A DNA stretch of 64,000 nucleotides from Thalassomonas viridans (lineage in GTDB: Bacteria > Pseudomonadota > Gammaproteobacteria > Enterobacterales > Alteromonadaceae). A program made the translations under genes and the position numbers. Where the stretch lies: positions 930,001-994,000 of the forward strand of contig NZ_CP059733.1 of assembly GCF_000948985.2 (NCBI RefSeq), given 5' to 3'. Shown piece after piece: positions 9,796 through 18,942 of this stretch (the stretch's first letter is position 1; each line of letters opens with the position of its first letter). Below the pieces are notes generated by a model. That model was given only the letters and a program-made list of their open reading frames with translations. It was not told the DNA's origin and made no database searches.

Positions 9796-12700
9796 AATAC
9801 TGCTTCCTTAACCTTGTCTTTATTCGCTTGGGTTTCATTTGTTAATACCTGGCTGTCCAGGGCTTTGCCGGTATGTTTTGCCTGTAGCGGCGGGACTGAA
9901 AGGGTTTCTCCCGGCTGGTAGATATCACCCATGGCCACAGCAATTTTTCGCTTGCCTTCAAAGGGATCCCTGGCATGGGCGGCCAGCATGTTGTCTACCA
10001 TAACCACATCGCCTTTTTGCCAGTCGAACCTGACGGCGCAGGCTTCATAAAGTTCGCTGATCAAATCAACCACTTCCTGCTCCAGGGGTTCCATGTCGCC
10101 GTAACAGACATTTCTCGGCAGGTTATCCAAGCCGCCGCTGGTTAATAAGTGCTGCTGTACATCCGCTTCCAGGAAGCTGAAGTGGTGCAGCTGGATCTGG
10201 TTAAAGAAGCTTTTTTCTCCCGTCACCGGATGGGTGATCACCGCAGGGCATACCTGGCTGATCCTCAGGTTGTCTTCCCCGTACCAGGTGTAGTCGATGT
10301 TATTCTGCTGGCATAGGGCTTCAACCGTGGCCCTGTCTTCTGTTTTGAAGAAATGCTGCCAGCTGACGTCCAGCCCGGAGAAGTTGCGGACATAACACAG
10401 GTGTTTTTGTTCCAGCTTTTCCCGGATATTTTCCGGCAGGCGCTGGTACATTTCCCGGCAATCGACGATCGGCGTATGTCCGCCCACAGGTGACGGCTGG
10501 CTGCAGTAGAACCACTGGCGTCTCGGCCAGCGGTGCTGGTGGGAGCTTTCATTGTGATACATGATCATTTGATCTTCGGGGTAAGGCGTTGATTTATAAA
10601 TCTTACTGCCGATGTCGTTTTTTGGCAGATCTCCGTACATGGCATAAAGCTCAGGGTAGATGGCGACGCAGAATTGCTCGAATTCCAGTTCCGTCGGCAG
10701 GTTAAAGCCCCGGAACACTATGCCGGCATGTACTTCCAGCCAGGACAGGATCTGCTGCTGGTTTTGTCTGGCCCAGCTCAGGGGATCCAGGCTCGGGTTG
10801 TGGCATTGAACCAGCAGAGGGAATGGGCGCTCCGGGTTGAGGGGAGCAGCCGTGACCTGGGGTTTTTCTGAAACGGTTTTCAGTTTTTTCATTTTACTGA
10901 GTTTGCTCAATTTGCCTGTTTTCTTTGAGCTGACGGCCGTGTTGGACATCTTGGTGCTTTCCTCTTTAGCTTTAGATAAGGCTTTTAGCGGGGTTTCCGG
11001 CTTGGCGACTATTTGTGCCAGCACTTGCAGAAATTCATCCCTTAAGGCCTCTATAGTGTTTTTATTAAATAAACCTGTGCGGTAGACCCAGTTAAAGCTG
11101 AGTTCTGCCGTTTGGTCTCCCTGATTGGCGTTCTTGTCATCAGCAAGGGCTTCATTGGCAAAAAGGGCCATATCGAATTTTGAATGCTGCTGGCGCGGGG
11201 TGACGGCTTTCACCGTCAGCCCGTCAAGCCGGCGTTCGCTGTCCGGGGTATTTTGCATAACAAACAGCGCCTGGATTAACGGGTGTACCCCGGGTGTTCT
11301 TTGCGGCTGCAACGCCTCGACCATGCGGTCAAACGGCAACATCTGGTGTTCAAAGCCAGACAAACAGGTGTGACGGACGCTTTGCAGGTATTCGCTGAAC
11401 CTCTGGGTGGCCTTGGGTCTGAAACGCAGCGGCAGCAGGTTGATGAAAAAGCCGATAACTTTTTCCAGCTGGCCGTGGTCGCGGTTTGCCACATCTGTGC
11501 CTATCACCACATCCTGCGACTGGCTGTTGTTGTGCAGTACAGTGCTGTAGGCCGCCATCAGCAGCATAAACAAGGAGCATTGCTGCTGTGTGGCCAGTTG
11601 GGTTAACTGTGCGGTCAGCGGGGCCGGTACCGTGAAGCTGACTACGTCGCCGCGGGTGTCCGCCTGCTGTACTCTTTGATGATCGAAGGGCAGCGCCAGC
11701 TGGGCCGGTATGCCGGTCAGGGTTTTGCGCCAGTAATCCAGGCTAAGGCTTTGCTGCTTGCGGATCTGGTCGTTATTTTGCCAGGCGGCATAATCCAGGT
11801 AGTCTACCTCTGGCTTTTCCAGCGAGACCTGATGCTGATCAAGCGATTGCTGGTAGGCCAGGATCAGGTCGTCGATTAGCAGGCTCATGGACCAGGCATC
11901 CGAGGCGATATGGTGTTGTACCAGCTGGCAGAAATAGGTTTCTTCATCCGTCTGGTACAGGTACAGCCTCAACGGCGACTCGCTGGTCAGATCGAAGGCG
12001 GTAGCGGCATTTTCTTCGGTTAATGCCTCTATTTCCCCGGCTTTTTCCCTGAGGTCGATAAAGCTAAATGCCGGCACCAGCTCAGGGTTTAGCTTTTGTG
12101 CCGCTTCACCTTCATGGGCATGGTAGGTGACCCGTAACATTTCGTGCTTTTCACTGACGGCAAGCACGGCCTGTTTCATGGCGGCAACAGAGACACTGCC
12201 CTGTAATCGCACCTGGGTTTGCATATTGAAGCTGGCATCGGATACATCCAGCTGCTGCATAAACCAGATCCTTTTCTGGGCATCGGACAGCGGCATAAGC
12301 TCATGGCGCTCGGCCACAGGGATCTGCTGATACTGGCTGACCTGCAGCAGCTTGGCCTGCTCCGACAGCACAGGATGCTCAAACAGGGTTTGCAGCGGCA
12401 GGTTGAGGTTTTCCCGGTTCAGCCGGGCTTTTAGCCGGGCGGCAAGCAGGGAGTGACCGCCGAGGGTAAAGAAGTTGTCGCTGGCCTTGATAAAATCGAC
12501 CTTAAGCAACTCCTGCCAGATGGCTGCCAGCCGTTGTTCAGCTTGGGTTAACGGTGCGGCGTCATCCCGGCTGGTTACCACGGGGGCGGGCAGCGCCTTG
12601 CGGTCGATCTTGTTATTGCTGTTTACCGGCAGCTTTTCCATCACCTGGTATAGGTTAGGCAGCATATAAGCGGGCAGGCTGAGTTTCAGCTGCTGGTGAA

Positions 12701-15700
12701 TTTCCCCGGTGAACTGTTCGCTGTCCGCCGGGATTTCTCCGTGAGCTTCCAGGTAAGCCACCAGCTGGTTGTCGATCACAGTGACCGCCGTCGCACGGAT
12801 CTGCGGGTTAAGCAGCAATGCGCTTTCAATTTCTCCCGGCTCGATCCGGTAGCCGCGTACTTTAAGCTGGAAATCAACCCGGCCGATAAAGCTCAGTTGG
12901 CCGTCCCTGAGGCATTTCACCCGGTCGCCGGTACGGTACAGGCGACCGAATTCAGGATGCTGGATAAAGCTGTTTCGCGTCTGCTCCGGGTTAAAGCGGT
13001 AACCGCGGGCCAGGGTATCTCCGCCGATATACAATTCACCTGCTACGCCGAGAGGGACGGGCAAGAGTTGTTTGTCCAGCACATACATGCGGTTGTGGGG
13101 TAAAGGCGTGCCGATAGGCACATTGCCTTTTGGTGTCTGCGTGACCGGGTAATAGGAAGACCAGACGGTAGTTTCCGTCGGCCCGTAAACATTAATCAGC
13201 GACTTGCACCGGTTTTGCAGGCTTGTGGCCAGTTCCACATCCAGGGCTTCGCCACCGGAAACGGCATGTACTTCTGCCAGCAGGTTTTCCGGCAACTGGG
13301 TCAACAAGCGCCAGCTTGCCGGGGTTGCCTGGATAAGGTCGACGCTGTTGTCTGTGATCAGCCCGGCCAACAATTCGGGATCCAGCTGGGCCTGTTCATC
13401 GGCGATAACCACGGCTGCGCCTTGGGTCAGGGGCAGGCAAAGCTCAAGCCCGGCAATATCAAAGGTGATAGTGGTCAGGGCCAGGATGCGCTCAAAGTCC
13501 GGCAGCACGCTTGCTATCGCCCGTAAGAAGGCGGCAAAGTTGCCTCTTGCTATTTCTACTCCTTTCGGGATGCCGGTTGAACCGGACGTGTACAGGGTGT
13601 AGGCCAGGGCATTGGCGGCAAAAGCGATTTGCGGATTGGTCGTCGCTTCCTGTGCTAGTGCCGGCTCTGACTGCACATCAATGAGCGGGCAGGCAAGGGG
13701 AGACGACTCAAGCAAGGCCCGGGTTTGACTATCGCATAAGCAAAGCTCGGCTTTGGCATGTGCCATGATACCGGCGATCCTTTGCTGTGGATGCTTGGGA
13801 TCCAGCGGCAGGTAAGCCGCCCCGGCTTTTTGGATGGCCAGCAGGGTGGTCAGCATCTGATAACCACGGGGCAGGCAAAAGGCCACCAGCTGGTCCTGTT
13901 GGATACCGCGGTTAATCAAGTAGTGGGCGAGGCGGTTGGCGTCGCTGTTCAGGGCCTGGTAGCTGTAGCGCTGGCCGCCGGCGATAACGGCAACGGCATC
14001 CGGCGTTTGGACCGCTTGCTGTTCGAAACGGCGGATAAAGTCATCCTGCTCGCCGATCGCCGGGCTGGGCTCCTGGATAAAGTTATAACCGGCAGACACC
14101 AGTTTCAGGCTGTTTAAGCTTTGCTGCTGTCCCCGGGTTAACCAGGTTAAGATCTGCTGGTAATCGCCGAATAACTGGCTGATGGTTTCTGCCCGGAACA
14201 GGGCGCTGTTATATTCGATTTGCAGCGACAGTTCCTGGCGGCGCAAGAGGTTAAAGCTGAGTTCGTACTTAGTGCTGACCTCGGCCTGATCCCGGCTGGT
14301 AAAGCTGAGACCGGGAAGGTTTAAGACCCGTTTTTGCTGGTGATCTGCCTGGTAGTTGAACAGGGCCTGGAATACCGGCGGCCGGCTTAAGTCCCGCTCG
14401 GGATTTAACGACTCCAGTAACTGCTCCAGCGGCATTTCCTGGCGGGACAGATCTTGCTGCAGCGCTTCCGACATCTGCTTTAACCAGGACTCGGCGGACA
14501 ACTCAGGCGTGATCTGTGCCCGGCTAATCAGGGTATTGATAAAGACCCCCACCATGTTCTGGCTGTCGGCATCTTCCCTACCGGATACCGGAATGCCGAC
14601 GGCGAAGTCTGTTTGGCCGCTATAGCGCCACAAGAGCAGCTGGAAGGCCGCCAGTAGCACGGTAAAAGGTGTGGTTTTTAAGTCGGCGGCATAGCTTTCC
14701 AGCTGCCGGGTCAGGTCAGCTTCCAGCTGCCACTCTGCGGTGGCCCCTTCATTGCTTTGCCTGGTGGGCCAGGGGTTATCCGCCGGTAACGCCAGGGTGT
14801 GGGGCATGCCTTCAAGGCGCTCAAGCCAGTAGTTGCTGAGCGCTTCATCGGTTTGCCGGTTTTGGCCGTGCAGATGAGCGACGTAATCCAGGTAACCGGG
14901 TTCGTCAGTCTGCGCCGGGGTGAATTGCGGGTCCTGCTGGAAATTGCGGTACAACTCAAGGAAGTCCTGGATCAATAAGCCCATGGACCAGCCGTCGGTG
15001 GCGATATGGTGGATATTAAACACCAGGTGGTAATGATCCTGCGCCACAGGGAATAAATTTATGGCGATTAATTGTCCTGAGCCCAGATCGAAGACTTTGT
15101 TGGCCACCCGGTTGCGGTTTTCTTCATTGTTGTCTTGTGCGCCGTGAACTTTCAGGGGCTGGTAAGCCTGGGCCACCTGTTGGAAAACCTTGTCTTCCTG
15201 TTCAAAGTAACGACACCTGAGCATTTCGTGTTTTTGCACCAGCGCCAGGCAGGTTTGGCTCAAGGCCTGCAGATCCAGCTCGCCTTTGACTTCGAACTGG
15301 GCCGGCAGGTTATAGGCCGTGCTTGTCGGCTCAAGCTGCTGCATAAACCAGAGTCTTTGCTGGGCAACAGATAAAGGCTGGGGCTGGTTGCGGTCAACCC
15401 AAGGTAAGGCAGGCGCTGGTTTTTGCGCCTGGTTTGTTGTTACCTGTGCTGTGCTTTCATCGCTGTTTTGCTGTTCCCGGACAGCCCGCGCCAGGGCGGC
15501 AGGTGAGCTGTGGTCCATCAGCATTTTCGGGGTAAAGCTGATGCCGGCGCCCCTGGCTTTGGCGATTAGCTGCAGGCTCATGATGGAGTCGCCGCCGCTT
15601 TGGTAAAAGTCGCTTTGTGGGGTGACGGCATCGCCGAGTATTTCCCGGTACAGGGCCAGCAGCTGTTCGCAGACGGCGTCTTTCGGACCTTCGGTTAAGG

Positions 15701-18700
15701 CGGCTATCTTGCTTAGGCTCCTGTTGTTGATAATATCGACAGGTTTAAGCTGGATGCCCTGACGGGCGGCAAGGCCTATCATTTGCAGGCTTTTGATCGA
15801 GTCGCCGCCTAAGGCGAAAAAGTCGTCATCTGCATTGATCTCGTCAACATTCAGCAGTTGCTGCCAGATCTCAGCCAGTGTTTGTTCGTTGGCGGTTAAT
15901 GCCCGGTTTTGTGTTTGCTGCTGTTCAAGTTCCGGCTCAGGCAAGCGGTTGCGGTCTATCTTACCGTTGGCGTTTAACGGCAGCTGCTCCAGGCATAACC
16001 AGCTGTCCGGCACCATATAGTCCGGCAGCGCCTGCTGTAGCCTTTGCTGGACCGCTGCCAGTTCGGTTTCCGGCATTTGCAGCCAGGCAACCAACAACTG
16101 GCGGTCATTTTGTTGCCGCATCAGTACGCAAGCCTGTTCGACTTCACTTTGTTGCGCTAACCAGGCGCTGATTTCACCCAGTTCGATACGGTAGCCACGG
16201 CGTTTGACCTGGTCATCGCCCCGGCCGAGGTATTCTATCAGGCCGTTGTGGTTGAGCCTGACCCTGTCGCCGGTGGCATAATAGCGCTTGCCTTCCGCGT
16301 CCAGGATAAAGCTGGCAGCCGTCTGCTCCGGCGCTTGCCAGTAACCGTTGGCCAGTTGCGGGCCGGAGATTCTCAGCTCGCCGACCACACCCCTGGGCAC
16401 TACATTGCCCTGGTCATCGCAAACCTGCAGCTGCATGCCGGGTAAAGGCGTGCCCAGTGGCGCAACCGGGCTGATGCCAGCCGGGATGCCGTTTAACTTG
16501 TTGGCACAGACGCCGACCGTGGCTTCGGTGGGGCCGTAGTGGTTGACGATTTCAAGTTCAGGCGCCAGGGCGGTTAACTTGTCAAGCAGATCCGCCGTCA
16601 GGCCCTCGCCGCCGAGGAACAGTGCTTTTTTCGGCAATACCGCTTCCGGGCTTTCCAGGCTCAGCAGGGCATTAAGATGCGATGGCGTGATTTTCAGGCA
16701 GTCGGCATTGTGCTCGGTCAGGAACTGGGCCAGCGCCGGAGGATCAAAAGCCAGCTCGGCATTTGGCAGCAGCAGGCATTGTCCCTGATACAGGGTCGCC
16801 AGTACCGAAGTCAGGCCGAGATCGGCGGCGACGGTCGCCAGGGTCAGCCACTTGCTGCCTGCGGGCTGGGGATACTGTTGGGAGAAAGCGCTGGCATAAT
16901 GGCTCAGGGCGCGGTGGCTGATCACTGTGCCTTTAGGTTTACCGGTAGAGCCCGAGGTGTAGATGATATAGGCGCTGCTGTCGAGATTCGGACTTTGGAC
17001 TTCAACATCGGTATCAAAACCTTGCGGCCATTGCGCCAGGGTTTCTTGTTTTACCTGCGTAAAATCATGCGCCTTTGCCGTGACTACTAAAGCGGCATCG
17101 GCATCCAGCGCCAGGTTTTCCAGGCGCTGGTCCGGCTGGCGCGGGTCCATCATGATGCACACAATGCCGAGACGCCAGCATGCCAACATCAGGGCGACCT
17201 GCAGCGGCTCGCGGTTCATGCATAAACCCAGGTGCTGGCCCTGGCTGACCCCATGAGACTGCAACCAACCCATCAGCTGTATCACTTCTTGTTCCAGTTG
17301 CTGGTAGCTGTAGTGGTTTTCACCGTCGGACAGGGCCAGTTGCCCGCCGTCATGGCCGGCTATGGTTTCGGTAATGAGCTGTTGCGGCGCTGTCAGCGCC
17401 GGGCCGGTCAGTGTGCTTAAGTCCTGCTCAAAGCGGATCTGTGACAAACGTATTTCCGGCTGCGCCAGGGTGACGGCAATGATAGTTTGCAGGTTAGCCA
17501 ACAGCAGTTCTATGGTTTTATCCTCGAACAGCTCCGTGCTGTATTCCAGCTCCAGTGCAATCGTGCCGTCAGCCTGTTCCATCACCCGCAGGCTGAGATC
17601 GAAACGGGCAGAGGTCTGCTGCGGGGTGATGATTTGTCCCCGGGTATTGCTCAGTTGTATTTCATTGCTGCTTTCCATGCCGACATGAATAAACATCACC
17701 TGGAAAATCGGGCTATGGTAGGGGTTGGTTTGGATATCCAGCAAGGGCACAAGTTGTTCGAACGGGAAATCCTGGTGATCGAAGGCTTGTCCCGTGGTCT
17801 GCTGGCACAGGGCCAGGGACTCGTTAAAGCTGGGATCGCCGTTTAATTTATGTCTTACCACCAGGGTGTTGAGCAGCGGACCCACCAGGGAAGTAAGCTC
17901 TTCCCGGGTACGGTTGGCGACTGAGCTGCCGAAACAGAAGTCGTCCTGTCCGCTGTAACGTGCCAGCAGCCAGGCAAAGGCGGTTTGCAGGTGGATATAC
18001 AGGGTATTACCGGCGGCATTGACTTGCTGGCGCAGGGTCTGGCTTTGCTCCCGGTTTAGCAGCAGTTGTTGGGTGTTGCCGGCAAACGTACGCTCTTTGG
18101 CTTGTTTGCGCGCTCGGTCCAGCGGCAGGGTCAGTAATTCGGGTAAATCCTTCAGCTGTTGCTGCCAGTAGTCTTGCTGGCGGGTAAAGTCATCGCCGGC
18201 CAGCCAGGTTTGCTGCCAGTTGGCATAGTCCTGGTACTGGATGGACAGCTCGGGTAAGGCCACTTCTTCGTTTTGTACGGCTCCCTGGTAGAGCAGGGCC
18301 AGTTCCCGGTTGAACACTTCCATCGACAAGGCATCAAAGGCGACATGATGGATGGTGACGAATAAATAATAGCCTTGCTGCTCCCGGTATAAGGTCACTT
18401 TAAACGGCGCCTGGCAGGTCAGATCAAACTTATGCGCCTGTTCCTGCTGATAGGTTTGTTCCAGCCAGTCGGCTTTTGTCTGCTTGGCTGTAAAAGCCAC
18501 CGGCTGGCTGGTGAGTGTGATTTTCGCATCTTTTAGCAGGTAGGATTGCCAGTTACCCTTGGCATCCTGCCTGAAACAGGTAGACATGACCTGGTGACGG
18601 CTGACCAGGGTATTGATTGCCTGTTCCAGCGCCTGCGGTTCCAGGCCGTTATCAAAACTCAGTACCGAGCATAAATTATACAGGGCGTGCTGGCTGACCT

Positions 18701-18887
18701 GTTCGGCCACCAGGAATCTCTGCTGGGCCAGAGAAAGCTTGGTTTGTTGCTGCTGTGAGGCCACTATGGGCAATTGCCAGCTGTTGATGCCCTGCTCCGC
18801 CAGTTTCTGGCGGAATAAAACCTGTTTATCCGCGGGCAATTGATTCAGACGTTTGGCTATTTCTACGTAACGTGATTGCACGTTCAT
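9792..18887 (-). CDS. NRPS: C-A(Asp)-T-T-C-A(Gly)-T-C-SyrP-like hydroxylase
   Basis: 3031 residues. C1 has HHVAFDA (180-186). A1 has pocket DLTKFGHVGK, read by eye, which is Asp-like. Two carrier domains follow in tandem (S1030 and S1101). C2 has HHIATDG (1293-1299). A2 has pocket DILQVGVVWK, close to the Gly code DILQLGLIWK. The third carrier serine is S2146 and C3 has HHIASDA (2325-2331). A lysine-rich linker (about 2639-2680) leads to a TauD/SyrP-type Fe(II)/2-oxoglutarate oxygenase with HNE (2778-2780) and a distal His (about 2971). C3 probably condenses onto the Asp loaded by the next protein, and the fused oxygenase probably beta-hydroxylates Asp. The annotated ATG has GAGGA directly against it; GTG at 18881 (six-base spacing) is an equally good or better start. 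Confidence 0.92.
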   Translation of the reverse strand: MNVQSRYVEIAKRLNQLPADKQVLFRQKLAEQGINSWQLPIVASQQQQTKLSLAQQRFLVAEQVSQHALYNLCSVLSFDNGLEPQALEQAINTLVSRHQVMSTCFRQDAKGNWQSYLLKDAKITLTSQPVAFTAKQTKADWLEQTYQQEQAHKFDLTCQAPFKVTLYREQQGYYLFVTIHHVAFDALSMEVFNRELALLYQGAVQNEEVALPELSIQYQDYANWQQTWLAGDDFTRQQDYWQQQLKDLPELLTLPLDRARKQAKERTFAGNTQQLLLNREQSQTLRQQVNAAGNTLYIHLQTAFAWLLARYSGQDDFCFGSSVANRTREELTSLVGPLLNTLVVRHKLNGDPSFNESLALCQQTTGQAFDHQDFPFEQLVPLLDIQTNPYHSPIFQVMFIHVGMESSNEIQLSNTRGQIITPQQTSARFDLSLRVMEQADGTIALELEYSTELFEDKTIELLLANLQTIIAVTLAQPEIRLSQIRFEQDLSTLTGPALTAPQQLITETIAGHDGGQLALSDGENHYSYQQLEQEVIQLMGWLQSHGVSQGQHLGLCMNREPLQVALMLACWRLGIVCIMMDPRQPDQRLENLALDADAALVVTAKAHDFTQVKQETLAQWPQGFDTDVEVQSPNLDSSAYIIYTSGSTGKPKGTVISHRALSHYASAFSQQYPQPAGSKWLTLATVAADLGLTSVLATLYQGQCLLLPNAELAFDPPALAQFLTEHNADCLKITPSHLNALLSLESPEAVLPKKALFLGGEGLTADLLDKLTALAPELEIVNHYGPTEATVGVCANKLNGIPAGISPVAPLGTPLPGMQLQVCDDQGNVVPRGVVGELRISGPQLANGYWQAPEQTAASFILDAEGKRYYATGDRVRLNHNGLIEYLGRGDDQVKRRGYRIELGEISAWLAQQSEVEQACVLMRQQNDRQLLVAWLQMPETELAAVQQRLQQALPDYMVPDSWLCLEQLPLNANGKIDRNRLPEPELEQQQTQNRALTANEQTLAEIWQQLLNVDEINADDDFFALGGDSIKSLQMIGLAARQGIQLKPVDIINNRSLSKIAALTEGPKDAVCEQLLALYREILGDAVTPQSDFYQSGGDSIMSLQLIAKARGAGISFTPKMLMDHSSPAALARAVREQQNSDESTAQVTTNQAQKPAPALPWVDRNQPQPLSVAQQRLWFMQQLEPTSTAYNLPAQFEVKGELDLQALSQTCLALVQKHEMLRCRYFEQEDKVFQQVAQAYQPLKVHGAQDNNEENRNRVANKVFDLGSGQLIAINLFPVAQDHYHLVFNIHHIATDGWSMGLLIQDFLELYRNFQQDPQFTPAQTDEPGYLDYVAHLHGQNRQTDEALSNYWLERLEGMPHTLALPADNPWPTRQSNEGATAEWQLEADLTRQLESYAADLKTTPFTVLLAAFQLLLWRYSGQTDFAVGIPVSGREDADSQNMVGVFINTLISRAQITPELSAESWLKQMSEALQQDLSRQEMPLEQLLESLNPERDLSRPPVFQALFNYQADHQQKRVLNLPGLSFTSRDQAEVSTKYELSFNLLRRQELSLQIEYNSALFRAETISQLFGDYQQILTWLTRGQQQSLNSLKLVSAGYNFIQEPSPAIGEQDDFIRRFEQQAVQTPDAVAVIAGGQRYSYQALNSDANRLAHYLINRGIQQDQLVAFCLPRGYQMLTTLLAIQKAGAAYLPLDPKHPQQRIAGIMAHAKAELCLCDSQTRALLESSPLACPLIDVQSEPALAQEATTNPQIAFAANALAYTLYTSGSTGIPKGVEIARGNFAAFLRAIASVLPDFERILALTTITFDIAGLELCLPLTQGAAVVIADEQAQLDPELLAGLITDNSVDLIQATPASWRLLTQLPENLLAEVHAVSGGEALDVELATSLQNRCKSLINVYGPTETTVWSSYYPVTQTPKGNVPIGTPLPHNRMYVLDKQLLPVPLGVAGELYIGGDTLARGYRFNPEQTRNSFIQHPEFGRLYRTGDRVKCLRDGQLSFIGRVDFQLKVRGYRIEPGEIESALLLNPQIRATAVTVIDNQLVAYLEAHGEIPADSEQFTGEIHQQLKLSLPAYMLPNLYQVMEKLPVNSNNKIDRKALPAPVVTSRDDAAPLTQAEQRLAAIWQELLKVDFIKASDNFFTLGGHSLLAARLKARLNRENLNLPLQTLFEHPVLSEQAKLLQVSQYQQIPVAERHELMPLSDAQKRIWFMQQLDVSDASFNMQTQVRLQGSVSVAAMKQAVLAVSEKHEMLRVTYHAHEGEAAQKLNPELVPAFSFIDLREKAGEIEALTEENAATAFDLTSESPLRLYLYQTDEETYFCQLVQHHIASDAWSMSLLIDDLILAYQQSLDQHQVSLEKPEVDYLDYAAWQNNDQIRKQQSLSLDYWRKTLTGIPAQLALPFDHQRVQQADTRGDVVSFTVPAPLTAQLTQLATQQQCSLFMLLMAAYSTVLHNNSQSQDVVIGTDVANRDHGQLEKVIGFFINLLPLRFRPKATQRFSEYLQSVRHTCLSGFEHQMLPFDRMVEALQPQRTPGVHPLIQALFVMQNTPDSERRLDGLTVKAVTPRQQHSKFDMALFANEALADDKNANQGDQTAELSFNWVYRTGLFNKNTIEALRDEFLQVLAQIVAKPETPLKALSKAKEESTKMSNTAVSSKKTGKLSKLSKMKKLKTVSEKPQVTAAPLNPERPFPLLVQCHNPSLDPLSWARQNQQQILSWLEVHAGIVFRGFNLPTELEFEQFCVAIYPELYAMYGDLPKNDIGSKIYKSTPYPEDQMIMYHNESSHQHRWPRRQWFYCSQPSPVGGHTPIVDCREMYQRLPENIREKLEQKHLCYVRNFSGLDVSWQHFFKTEDRATVEALCQQNNIDYTWYGEDNLRISQVCPAVITHPVTGEKSFFNQIQLHHFSFLEADVQQHLLTSGGLDNLPRNVCYGDMEPLEQEVVDLISELYEACAVRFDWQKGDVVMVDNMLAAHARDPFEGKRKIAVAMGDIYQPGETLSVPPLQAKHTGKALDSQVLTNETQANKDKVKEAVL

Positions 18888-18921
18888 TCCTCAAATTCGT
18901 TTAGTTGTTCTTCGTGGGGGA

Positions 18922-18942
18922 AGGCAGGTGTTATACCTGCCT
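18922..18942 (-). other. Intra-operon hairpin over the stop codon of the 3266-aa NRPS gene
   Basis: Perfect 8-bp stem AGGCAGGT / ACCTGCCT with five-base loop GTTAT. It covers the TAG stop of the upstream NRPS and sits in the 53-base gap before the next NRPS. On the minus strand there is no long T run after it, so it may stabilise mRNA or attenuate rather than terminate. Confidence 0.55.

Noticed and set aside
9792..18887. Calcium-dependent lipopeptide antibiotic (Asp-x-Asp-Gly motif)
   Set aside because: The predicted order is Asp-Gly-Asp and not Asp-x-Asp-Gly, and the PvdE-type exporter and Fur-like sites point to iron; kept only as a less likely alternative.
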